From Solirubrobacterales bacterium (GTDB lineage Bacteria; Actinomycetota; Thermoleophilia; Solirubrobacterales; Solirubrobacteraceae), in the NCBI GenBank assembly GCA_003151895.1, contig PLYX01000279.1, positions 1-7,193 of the forward strand: a DNA stretch of 7,193 nucleotides, read 5' to 3'. Below, piece by piece: positions 1-5,852 of this stretch (position 1 is the first letter of the stretch; each line of letters starts with the position of its first letter). A program made the translations under genes and the position numbers. Below the pieces are notes generated by a model. It ran no database searches and was not told the DNA's origin. It saw nothing but the letters and a program-made list of their open reading frames with translations.

Positions 1-341
1 TGGTCGGGTGGGGGACGCGGGTCGGACTGCGGTGGCTCGGGCCGCGGTGGCTCGGGCTGGGAAGGCTCGGGCGGGGTGCGGCGCTCCACCGCGGGAGCGT
101 CGGGCGCGGCGGTGTCGGGCGCGGCCGCACCGGGAGCCGCGGCTGCGAGCATCGCGACGGTGGAGGAGACCTCGGCGAGTCGCTCTGAGAGCTGTGTGAT
201 GCGCTCGGCGTTCGGGTGGCGAAGCTCCTCGTGCAGTGCCTCCCAGAGCACGTCGCAGAGCTGCTGGGCGGCACGTGCGGCGCGCGCCAGGCGCTCGGCC
301 ACGGTTCCGTCGGGGGACGATCGGTCGGGTTGGTCTCTCAC
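1..341 (-). CDS. Unrecognised protein with helical N-terminus and Pro-rich tail (3' end outside window)
   Basis: I do not recognise this protein. It reads leftward from a GTG at 341-339 and stays open to the window edge, giving 113 visible residues. The start is well constrained: an in-frame TGA lies 12 bases upstream and no other start codon lies between. Residues about 13-67 are rich in Ala, Leu, Glu and Arg and look helical, possibly coiled coil (for example AERLARAARAAQQL and ERITQLSERLAEV). From about residue 68 the chain turns into Ala/Pro/Asp and then Pro/Glu-rich low complexity with five-residue periodicity (APDTA-APDAP, then QPEPP-RPEPP). No signal peptide or membrane segment is visible. 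Such a tail may be a linker to a domain beyond the edge, or a disordered end. Third-position GC is high, as in its neighbours, supporting real coding. It is divergent from the gene at 429. Its function is unknown. Confidence 0.6.
   Translation of the reverse strand, partial: MRDQPDRSSPDGTVAERLARAARAAQQLCDVLWEALHEELRHPNAERITQLSERLAEVSSTVAMLAAAAPGAAAPDTAAPDAPAVERRTPPEPSQPEPPRPEPPQSDPRPPPD
31..125. repeat. 15-bp-period repeats inside the Pro-rich coding tail
   Basis: The 9-mer ggctcgggc recurs at 34-42, 49-57 and 64-72, exactly 15 bp apart, and gtcgggcgcggc occurs at 99-110 and 114-125, again 15 bp apart. Fifteen bases is five codons, so the period keeps frame and produces the PEP-type pentapeptides on the minus strand. 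This looks like coding low complexity prone to slippage rather than a regulatory repeat. Confidence 0.6.
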
Positions 342-428
342 AGGAGGTTGATATCACCAGTGAAGGACACGACGCGGCCTCATCGACAATTCGCAGTGCG
401 GCCTTTACACGCAGATAGCCTTCAGAGG
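342..428. promoter_or_regulatory. Divergent intergenic region between two unrecognised genes
   Basis: This 87-bp stretch separates the leftward gene starting at 341 from the rightward gene starting at 429. Its composition is visibly less GC-biased than the flanking genes: the plus reading frame here uses codons such as CCT, CAT, CGA, CAA, TTA, GAT and CTT. It should carry both promoters. On the minus strand, TATCAA (353-348) is preceded by TGA, as in an extended -10 (TGnTATnnn), and ends six bases before the GTG. On the plus strand, TAGCCT (416-421) ends seven bases before the ATG. Neither has a clear -35 box. Confidence 0.45.
416..421 (+). promoter_or_regulatory. Candidate -10 element, leaderless start of gene at 429
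   Basis: TAGCCT fits the TANNNT -10 pattern and ends seven bases before the ATG, so transcription would begin at or next to the A of the start codon. No Shine-Dalgarno sequence lies at a usable distance, because AGAGG directly abuts the ATG. No convincing -35 hexamer is seen around 391-398. It is a positional inference. Confidence 0.35.
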
Positions 429-1058
429 ATGAGCCGCAGGCCGAAGATCGCGACGATCTCAGAGCTCGAGGACCGCACCGCCGAAGATCGGGCGAGCGGC
501 GCGACGCGCTCGGTGCAGGCCGCGGATGTGACGCTCCCGGAGTCCGAGTTGCGCGAGCTGTGGACGCCGATGCACCTGGAGCGTCTCGCGCGCACCTACT
601 GGCGCTTCATCACGCGCGTGACGCTCGGGCTCGTGCGGGTGCTCTACAGCGAGTCGGAGCGCTCGGTGGTGCTGCTCGGGCGCCCGCTGAAGCTGCTCAC
701 GTTCGAGGCGCCGGAATACGAGATGGACAGCGAGCACGCGCTGGTGCGCTGGCGAATCAAGCGCGGTCTGCTCGTGGCGAGAAGCGGGCGCGGGGCGACC
801 GCCTCCGGCGGAGGAGGCCACCTGCAGATCGACGTGCGCCGACTCCCCGACGCCACCCCGGGGGAGGCGTGCGTGCACATCGAGGTGGAGGTGGCCAACT
901 TCCACCCGGCGATTGCCTTCGGCTTCGGACGACGCGTGTACAACGCCACGCAGGCGCGCATTCACGTGTTCGTGACCAACGGCTTCCTGCGTTCGCTCGC
1001 GCGGCTTGATCTGGCGGAGTCGAGCGTGGGACAGCTCGTCCCGGTGGACCCTGCCTAA
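429..1058 (+). CDS. Conserved-looking hypothetical protein, 209 aa
   Basis: I do not recognise a named family. The protein has 209 residues. The N-terminal 40 are polar and probably flexible. Residues about 42-75 form an aromatic/hydrophobic amphipathic stretch (LWTPMHLERLARTYWRF, then VTLGLVRVLY). Residues 78-180 alternate like beta strands (VVLLGRPLKLLTF, ALVRWRIKRGLLVA, HLQIDVRRL, ACVHIEVEVANF), interrupted by a Gly-rich loop near 120-130 (ATASGGGG). There is no signal peptide or clear transmembrane helix. I chose ATG 429 because coding bias starts there. A GTG at 360 in the same frame would add 23 residues and has AGGAGG upstream (342-347), but the spacing is 12 bases and the codons between look non-coding. 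It ends tail-to-tail with glpX, sharing four bases. High GC3 and a full-length frame support a real gene; a soluble or peripheral beta-rich protein is as far as the sequence goes. Confidence 0.75.
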   Translation: MSRRPKIATISELEDRTAEDRASGATRSVQAADVTLPESELRELWTPMHLERLARTYWRFITRVTLGLVRVLYSESERSVVLLGRPLKLLTFEAPEYEMDSEHALVRWRIKRGLLVARSGRGATASGGGGHLQIDVRRLPDATPGEACVHIEVEVANFHPAIAFGFGRRVYNATQARIHVFVTNGFLRSLARLDLAESSVGQLVPVDPA

Positions 1059-2062
1059 CCGAACCGCCTGTCCCCACCAAGCGCGCGCAGCTTGGCGCGA
1101 TCGTGCGTGGCGCGAATGCGCCGCACGGTGCCCGAGCGCGAGCGCATGACGAGTGACTCGGTGGTGGCGCCGCCGGCGCTCGGGTAGCGCACGCCCTGCA
1201 ACACGTCCCCGTCGGTGATGCCGGTGGCGGAGAAGAAGACGTCCTCCCCGGCGACGAGGTCGTCGCGGTCGAGCACGCGGTCGAGGTCGTAGCCGGCGTC
1301 GAGCGCGGCGGTGCGCTCCTCCTCGTCTCGAGGCCAAAGCCTGCCGAGCAGCTGGCCGCCGAGGCACTTGATGGCGGCGGCGGAGATGACTCCCTCCGGC
1401 GTGCCACCGATCCCCCACAAGAGATCGACCGGGGAGCGCTCGGTGACGGCGAGCAGCGCGGCGGAGACGTCGCCGTGGGAGATCAGGCGCACGCGTGCGC
1501 CCGCCTCGCGGATCTCGCGGATGCCGGCCTCGTGGCGGGGGCGGTCGAGCACGACGACCATGACGTCGCCGATGGCGTGGCCCTTGCGCGCCGCTACCAG
1601 CTTGACGGTGTCAGACAGCGGGCGGTCGAGGTCGAGCAGGTCGGCGACCTCGTGGGCGGCGGCCATCTTCTCCATGTAGACGCATGGGCCGGGGTCGAAC
1701 ATGGTGCCCTTGGGCGACAGCGCGATGACGGCGAGCGCGGAGGGCATGCCGTGGGCGGCGAGCGTGGTGCCCTCCAGCGGGTCCACAGCGATGTCGACCT
1801 CGGGCGGGGAACCGTCGCCGATGTGCTCACCGTTGTAGAGCATCGGGGCCTCGTCCTTCTCGCCCTCGCCGATCACGACGGTGCCGTCCATCTGGATGGA
1901 GTGAAGGGCGTAGCGCATCCCGTCGACGGCGGCCTGGTCGGCAGCCTCCTTGTCGCCCCTCCCCACAAGCGGGGCGGCCGCGAGCGCGGCGAACTCGGTG
2001 ACGCGCACAAGCTCGAGCGCGAGGTTGCGGTCCGGCCGCGTGGGTGTCGGATCTGCATTCAT
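1055..2062 (-). CDS. glpX: Class II fructose-1,6-bisphosphatase (GlpX)
   Basis: This cytosolic metal-dependent enzyme hydrolyses fructose-1,6-bisphosphate to fructose-6-phosphate in gluconeogenesis; some GlpX proteins also act on sedoheptulose-1,7-bisphosphate. At 335 residues it has the usual length. Visible family hallmarks are GRGDKEAADQAAVDGMR (residues 34-50), IGEGEKDEAPML (64-75), VDPLEGTT (93-100) with likely metal ligands D94 and E97, and the C-terminal-half motif WGIGGTPEGV (216-225). By spacing, D42 and E66 are further ligand candidates. The ATG is placed a short distance before conserved sequence, with no Shine-Dalgarno. The gene is divergent from gnd across 50 bp, and its TAG stop overlaps the TAA of the converging gene. 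Actinobacteria commonly depend on this class for FBPase activity. A bacterial inositol-monophosphatase-type paralogue is unlikely given the motifs. Confidence 0.96.
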   Translation of the reverse strand: MNADPTPTRPDRNLALELVRVTEFAALAAAPLVGRGDKEAADQAAVDGMRYALHSIQMDGTVVIGEGEKDEAPMLYNGEHIGDGSPPEVDIAVDPLEGTTLAAHGMPSALAVIALSPKGTMFDPGPCVYMEKMAAAHEVADLLDLDRPLSDTVKLVAARKGHAIGDVMVVVLDRPRHEAGIREIREAGARVRLISHGDVSAALLAVTERSPVDLLWGIGGTPEGVISAAAIKCLGGQLLGRLWPRDEEERTAALDAGYDLDRVLDRDDLVAGEDVFFSATGITDGDVLQGVRYPSAGGATTESLVMRSRSGTVRRIRATHDRAKLRALGGDRRFG

Positions 2063-2112
2063 CGAGACTGAAACCTACACGAGTGCCCCGCGAGGCTAGG
2101 ATCCTGGCTGGA
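2063..2112. promoter_or_regulatory. Compact divergent promoter region glpX / gnd-zwf-opcA
   Basis: Only 50 bp separates the two start codons. On the minus strand TAGGTT (2077-2072) ends nine bases before the glpX ATG. On the plus strand TAGGAT (2097-2102) ends ten bases before the gnd ATG. With a 16-18 bp spacer, the -35 region of each promoter falls on the -10 of the other, so the two would overlap back to back and RNA polymerase could hardly occupy both. The -35 hexamers are poor. No Shine-Dalgarno is seen for either gene. Confidence 0.45.
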
Positions 2113-3132
2113 ATGAGTGAGATCGGTTTCATCGGACTCGGCAAGATGGGCGGCAACATGGTGCACCGCATCTGCCGGGACTCCGAGCACGAGGTGGTTG
2201 CGTTCGACTTCGATGAGGGCGCCGTGGCGGGCGCGGTGAAGAACGGGGCGCGCGGGGCGAGCTCGCCGGCGGATCTGGTGAAGAAGCTGAAGGCTCCGCG
2301 GATGGTGTGGATCATGGTGCCGGCAGGCGACCCGACCGAGCAGACGGTGCAGAAGCTCGCGAAGTTGCTCGAGAAGGGCGACACGATCGTCGACGGGGGC
2401 AACTCGAAGTGGACGGATGACAAGCGCCGCGCCAAGGAGCTCTCAAAGCAGGGGCTGCACTACGTCGACGTGGGCGTCTCCGGCGGGGTGTGGGGGATCG
2501 AGGTGGGCTACTGCATGATGGTGGGGGGCCCGCCCGCGGCAGTGAAGCGTCTGGCGCCGATCCTCGACGTGCTGGCGCCCACGACGAGCGAGGACAGCGT
2601 TGCGGCGATCGGCGAGCGCGGCTGGATGCGCTTCGGGGGAGCGGGTGCGGGGCACTACGTGAAGATGGTGCACAACGGCGTGGAGTACGGGTTGATGCAG
2701 GCGTATGCCGAGGGCTTCGACGTGTTCGACAAGTCCGAGTATGAGCTGGACAACGCGAAGATCGCCCACCTGTGGAACCAGGGGTCGGTGGTGCGCTCGT
2801 GGCTGTGCGAACTCGCGGCGCGGGCGTTCGAAGCGGACGGCAACGAGCTGGAGGCGATCGAGGGGTACACCGAGGACTCGGGCGAGGGACGCTGGACGAT
2901 CGCCGAGGCCACCGAGCGCGATGTGCCCACCCCGGTGATAACCGCCTCGCTGTATGAGCGGCTCTCCTCGCGGGGGAACGGCGAGTTCGCGCATCGCGTG
3001 CTGGCCGCGCTGCGCAACCAGTTCGGCGGCCATGCCGTCAAGCCGGCGGCTCAGGCCAAGCCGGCAGCGGGCGCAAAGCAGTCGGGGCGCAGCCCGTCGG
3101 GTTCGAAGCAGAGCGGCGAGAAGCGCCGGTAG
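2113..3132 (+). CDS. gnd: 6-phosphogluconate dehydrogenase, decarboxylating, short (GntZ-type) form
   Basis: The enzyme oxidatively decarboxylates 6-phosphogluconate to ribulose-5-phosphate, the third step of the oxidative pentose phosphate pathway, in the cytosol. The N-terminal Rossmann fold is clear: IGFIGLGKMGGNM (residues 4-16), DGGNS (94-98) and GVSGGVWG (121-128), then the catalytic helix HYVKMVHNGVEYG (181-193) with K184 and N188. At 339 residues it belongs to the short class (about 300 aa), not the roughly 470-aa NADP class. The second beta strand ends in acidic VAFDFDEG rather than the NRT of NADP enzymes, so NAD+ preference is likely (inference). After GGHAV (305-309), where short forms usually end, a 30-residue Lys/Ser/Ala/Pro tail is added. 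ATG 2113 is chosen because it directly precedes the Rossmann strand; the frame is open further upstream. It heads an operon with zwf, six bases downstream. Confidence 0.93.
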   Translation: MSEIGFIGLGKMGGNMVHRICRDSEHEVVAFDFDEGAVAGAVKNGARGASSPADLVKKLKAPRMVWIMVPAGDPTEQTVQKLAKLLEKGDTIVDGGNSKWTDDKRRAKELSKQGLHYVDVGVSGGVWGIEVGYCMMVGGPPAAVKRLAPILDVLAPTTSEDSVAAIGERGWMRFGGAGAGHYVKMVHNGVEYGLMQAYAEGFDVFDKSEYELDNAKIAHLWNQGSVVRSWLCELAARAFEADGNELEAIEGYTEDSGEGRWTIAEATERDVPTPVITASLYERLSSRGNGEFAHRVLAALRNQFGGHAVKPAAQAKPAAGAKQSGRSPSGSKQSGEKRR

Positions 3133-3138
3133 ACGCCG

Positions 3139-4674
3139 ATGGCGGCCGTCGCCACGACCGAGCCGCAGAACCCGCTCACAGCCGGTTTGGAGCGCCTGCC
3201 GGTGGCGCCCACCACGCTTGTGATCTTCGGCGCCACGGGAGACCTGGCGCGGCGCAAGCTGCTGCCGGCGCTCTACAACCTCGCGCACGACGGGGCGCTT
3301 CCCGAGCGCTTCCACCTCGTGGGGGTGGCGCGCCGCGACAAGGAGCACGAGCATTACCGCGAAGAGTGCGAGCAGTCGATCCGCCAGTTCTCACGGCGCA
3401 CGCCCCACGAGGATGTGCTGAAGCGATTGCTCGAGCACGTGCGCTACGTACCGGGGACGTTCGACGACGCCTCCGTTTACTCGAGGCTCGAGGGGGTGCT
3501 CGACCGCTTCGAGGAGCACGCCGGCGAGCCGCTGAGCCGGGCGTTCTACCTGTCGACCGCGCCGTCGTTCTTCCCGGTGATCGTGGAGGCGCTCGGCAAG
3601 CAGGGCCTGGACCGTCACGAGGGGGCGGAGGTGCGCGTGGTGATCGAGAAGCCGTTCGGCGCCTCGCTTGCGGAGGCGCGCGAACTGAACCGCCGGGTGC
3701 TGGGCGTGTTCGAGGAGCATCAGGTGTTCCGTATCGACCACTACCTGGGCAAGGAGACGGTGCAGAACATGATGGCGTTCCGTTTCGCCAACGGGATGTT
3801 CGAGCCGTTGTGGAACCGCAACTACATCGACCAGGTGCAGATCACCGCGGCCGAGGACATCGGAATCGGGACGCGCGCCGGCTACTACGACCATGCGGGA
3901 GCGTTGAGGGACCTGATCCAAAACCACATGCTGCAGCTGCTCTGCCACGTGGCGATGGAGCCGCCGGTGAGCTTCACAGCCGATGAGGTGCGCAACGAGA
4001 AGGTGAAGGTGTTGCAGTCGATCGAGGAGCCCATACCTGAGGAGATCCCCGGCATGGCGGTGCGGGCGCAGTATGCGGCGGGCCACGCCGGCGGCGAGGA
4101 TGTGCCCGGATACCTCGAAGAGCCCGGCATCCCACCGGACTCGACCACCGAGACCTTTGCGGCGCTGCGCCTGGAAGTTGACAACTGGCGCTGGGCGGGG
4201 GTGCCGTTCTACCTGCGCACCGGCAAGCGCTTGGCGCGCAAAGTGACGGAGATAGCAGTGACGCTCAAGCCCGTCCCCCACCTCGCGTTCAGCCAGGACG
4301 GCTCGCTCGGGGTGCTGCCCAACCAGCTGATCCTCACGCTGCAGCCCAACGAGGGGGTGTCGCTGCGACTGGGAGCGAAGATCCCCGGGTCGCGCATGGT
4401 GATCAGGCCGGTGCACATGGAGTTTTTGTACGGCACCGCGTTCCTGTCGCAATCCCCGGAGGCGTATGAGCGGTTGATCACCGACGCGATGCGAGGCGAC
4501 GCGACGCTGTTCACGCGCGATGACGAGGTGGAGGCGCAATGGCGCATCTGCGACCCGATCCTCCGGACGTTGGAGCACACCCGGGGACCGCTGTCGCAGT
4601 ACGAGGCCGGCTCGCAGGGCCCCGAGGAGGCGACCGACATCCTGCTCCCCGAGCAGTCGTGGCGCGCGATTTGA
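3139..4674 (+). CDS. zwf: Glucose-6-phosphate 1-dehydrogenase
   Basis: The enzyme converts glucose-6-phosphate to 6-phosphogluconolactone, the entry step of the oxidative pentose phosphate pathway and a major NADPH source. The 511-residue length is typical. The Rossmann motif GATGDLARRK is at residues 31-40, EKPFG at 170-174, and the family signature RIDHYLGKE at 198-206. H201 and H263 (in QNHMLQ), 62 residues apart, match the substrate-binding and catalytic histidine pair of characterised enzymes. The C-terminal half includes YLRTGKRL (378-385). The ATG follows the gnd stop by six bases without a good Shine-Dalgarno, suggesting translational coupling. The 3' end overlaps opcA. The first 24 residues before the Rossmann strand are probably a disordered extension. 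The next gene encodes its likely assembly partner OpcA. Identification is secure. Confidence 0.98.
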   Translation: MAAVATTEPQNPLTAGLERLPVAPTTLVIFGATGDLARRKLLPALYNLAHDGALPERFHLVGVARRDKEHEHYREECEQSIRQFSRRTPHEDVLKRLLEHVRYVPGTFDDASVYSRLEGVLDRFEEHAGEPLSRAFYLSTAPSFFPVIVEALGKQGLDRHEGAEVRVVIEKPFGASLAEARELNRRVLGVFEEHQVFRIDHYLGKETVQNMMAFRFANGMFEPLWNRNYIDQVQITAAEDIGIGTRAGYYDHAGALRDLIQNHMLQLLCHVAMEPPVSFTADEVRNEKVKVLQSIEEPIPEEIPGMAVRAQYAAGHAGGEDVPGYLEEPGIPPDSTTETFAALRLEVDNWRWAGVPFYLRTGKRLARKVTEIAVTLKPVPHLAFSQDGSLGVLPNQLILTLQPNEGVSLRLGAKIPGSRMVIRPVHMEFLYGTAFLSQSPEAYERLITDAMRGDATLFTRDDEVEAQWRICDPILRTLEHTRGPLSQYEAGSQGPEEATDILLPEQSWRAI

Positions 4675-5747
4675 GCTCAGCCGTTCAATCCCGGCCCGAC
4701 GCCGTGTGGAGCGCGGAAGGCACCACGCCCGACGCGATCGAAGCTGCGTTGCGCGAGCTGGTGAAGCAGCGCCACGGCGAAAACGGCGGGCTGGCGCCGG
4801 CGCGAGCGCTGAACATGATCGCGTTCGTGGAGAGCCGCTACCGCGGCGAGATCGCAAACCGCCTCGCCGGCGTGGGGCGCTACCACGCGTCACGTTTGGT
4901 GGTGCTCTCCTACGACCCCGAGCGCACGCGCCTGGATGCGCGCGCGGTGGTGTCCTCCGACGACGATCCTGCCGAGGGCGAGCTGGGGTTGCTGCGTGAG
5001 CGGGTGACAGTGGAGATCGGCAAGCGCCACCTCGACGACCTCGTGACGATCGTGGACCCGCTCGTGGTGACCGACCTGGCGACGTTGCTGTGGTCTCCGC
5101 ATGGCCATCCCGAGGCGGTGGACGCGCTGCTCGAGCTCGCCCAGACGGTGCTGGTGGACTCGTTGGATGACCCCTCGTGGCGTGAGGCGATCGGGCGGGC
5201 GTGCGAGCTGCGCAGCCGCGCCTACGTTGTGGACCTCGCGTGGCTGCGGAGCACCCCTTGGCGCGAGCGGGTGGCGGCGGCGTTCGACTCTCAGGCGATG
5301 CGCGCCGAGCTCGAGAAGGTCGAAACGGTGGCGGTGCGCCACCATCCCGACTCGACGGTGGCGGCAATGCTGCTGGTGGGGTGGCTGGCGTCACGCCTGG
5401 GATGGAATGTGAGCCCGCTGAGTGCGAACGGCGGGGTGTTGACGGGTACGGCGGGAGTCGACGGTCAGAAGGTGGCGGTGCGCCTCGAGCAGGCGCCCGA
5501 GCAGGAGGTGAGGGGTCTTGAGAGCGTTGCGATCGCCACCGCCACGGGCCGGCGGCTGGGGCTGCGGCGCGGAACGGGTGGGTTGCGCGCCCGCAGCCGC
5601 GACGCGGGCGGACATGAACGCGAATGGACGATCCTCGGCGCGTCGCGTGGGGAGAGCGGAATCCTCGGCGAGGGCATCCGCCAGTCGCTGCTACGCGACC
5701 CTACCTATGGCCCGGCACTCGAGGCCGCCGAGGCGATGACGCCGTGA
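4659..5747 (+). CDS. opcA: Glucose-6-phosphate dehydrogenase assembly protein OpcA
   Basis: OpcA, described in cyanobacteria and actinobacteria, assists oligomerisation and redox-linked activation of glucose-6-phosphate dehydrogenase, the product of the gene just upstream. From GTG 4659 the product has 362 residues. Recognisable segments are the N-terminal LNMIAFVES (51-59), the ASRLVVLSY block (77-85), VTVEIGKRHLDDLVTIVDPLV (117-137), and LPL-type helix-strand alternation with DLATLLWSPHG (139-149) and AMLLVGWLASRLGW (236-249). The start is uncertain: GTG 4659 lies 16 bases inside zwf, while TTG 4671 overlaps the zwf stop as TTGA; neither has a Shine-Dalgarno, so coupled translation is likely either way. 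The C-terminal part (about 290-362) is Gly/Arg-rich and less family-like. No pgl gene follows, although it often does in actinobacteria. Confidence 0.9.
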   Translation: MARDLSSAVQSRPDAVWSAEGTTPDAIEAALRELVKQRHGENGGLAPARALNMIAFVESRYRGEIANRLAGVGRYHASRLVVLSYDPERTRLDARAVVSSDDDPAEGELGLLRERVTVEIGKRHLDDLVTIVDPLVVTDLATLLWSPHGHPEAVDALLELAQTVLVDSLDDPSWREAIGRACELRSRAYVVDLAWLRSTPWRERVAAAFDSQAMRAELEKVETVAVRHHPDSTVAAMLLVGWLASRLGWNVSPLSANGGVLTGTAGVDGQKVAVRLEQAPEQEVRGLESVAIATATGRRLGLRRGTGGLRARSRDAGGHEREWTILGASRGESGILGEGIRQSLLRDPTYGPALEAAEAMTP

Positions 5748-5756
5748 GGAGCTCCG

Positions 5757-5826
5757 CCTCGATCCCACCATCTTCCGGCACGAGCCCTGACCTCGATCTC
5801 ACGGTCTATTCCGGCACGAGCCCTGA
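5757..5826. repeat. Two-copy tandem repeat, 34 and 36 bp, between opcA and egtB
   Basis: Copy A is 5757-5790 and copy B is 5791-5826, directly abutting. Both begin CCTCGATC and both end with the identical 18-mer TTCCGGCACGAGCCCTGA (5773-5790 and 5809-5826). They differ by a few substitutions in the middle and by two extra bases (TA) in copy B. The match continues loosely after copy B for three bases. Copy B contributes the presumed -35 of the egtB promoter; copy A has no matching -10. It could be an operator pair for a regulator, or a duplicated promoter remnant. Confidence 0.85.
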
Positions 5827-5837
5827 TCTTCTAGAGT
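5809..5837 (+). promoter_or_regulatory. Candidate egtB promoter, TTCCGG-17-TAGAGT
   Basis: TTCCGG at 5809-5814 and TAGAGT at 5832-5837 are separated by exactly 17 bp, the optimal spacing for a housekeeping-type sigma factor. The -10 fits TANNNT; the -35 shares only the initial TT with TTGACA, which may imply an activator or a different sigma factor. Transcription would start around 5844, leaving a leader of about nine bases before the ATG at 5853. Confidence 0.5.
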
Positions 5838-5852
5838 GAGCGAAGCGAAGCT

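Noticed and set aside
342..362. AGGAGG followed by GTG at 360 as the start of the hypothetical gene
   Set aside because: The 12-base spacing is long and the codons 360-428 lack the G/C third-position bias of the gene. Read on the other strand, the same bases are the short stretch between the presumed -10 and the GTG at 341. It is kept only as an alternative start.
459..1418. A 319-codon minus-strand frame spanning the gene at 429 and the end of glpX, and a similar one at 2443-3354
   Set aside because: Both cross opposite known genes and give Arg/His/Ala-rich translations typical of antisense shadows in high-GC DNA.
3391..5394. A 667-codon open frame on the minus strand, antisense to zwf and opcA
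   Set aside because: Its translation is Arg/Pro/His-rich without any recognisable fold, and it lies opposite two securely identified genes. GC-rich codon bias opens such shadow frames.
5746..5760. GAGGAGCTCCGCCTC after opcA as a transcription terminator
   Set aside because: The stem is only about four base pairs and there is no T run; it does not look like an intrinsic terminator.
5757..5826. CRISPR-like direct repeats with ~35-bp period
   Set aside because: Only two copies, directly abutting without spacers, and no cas genes nearby.
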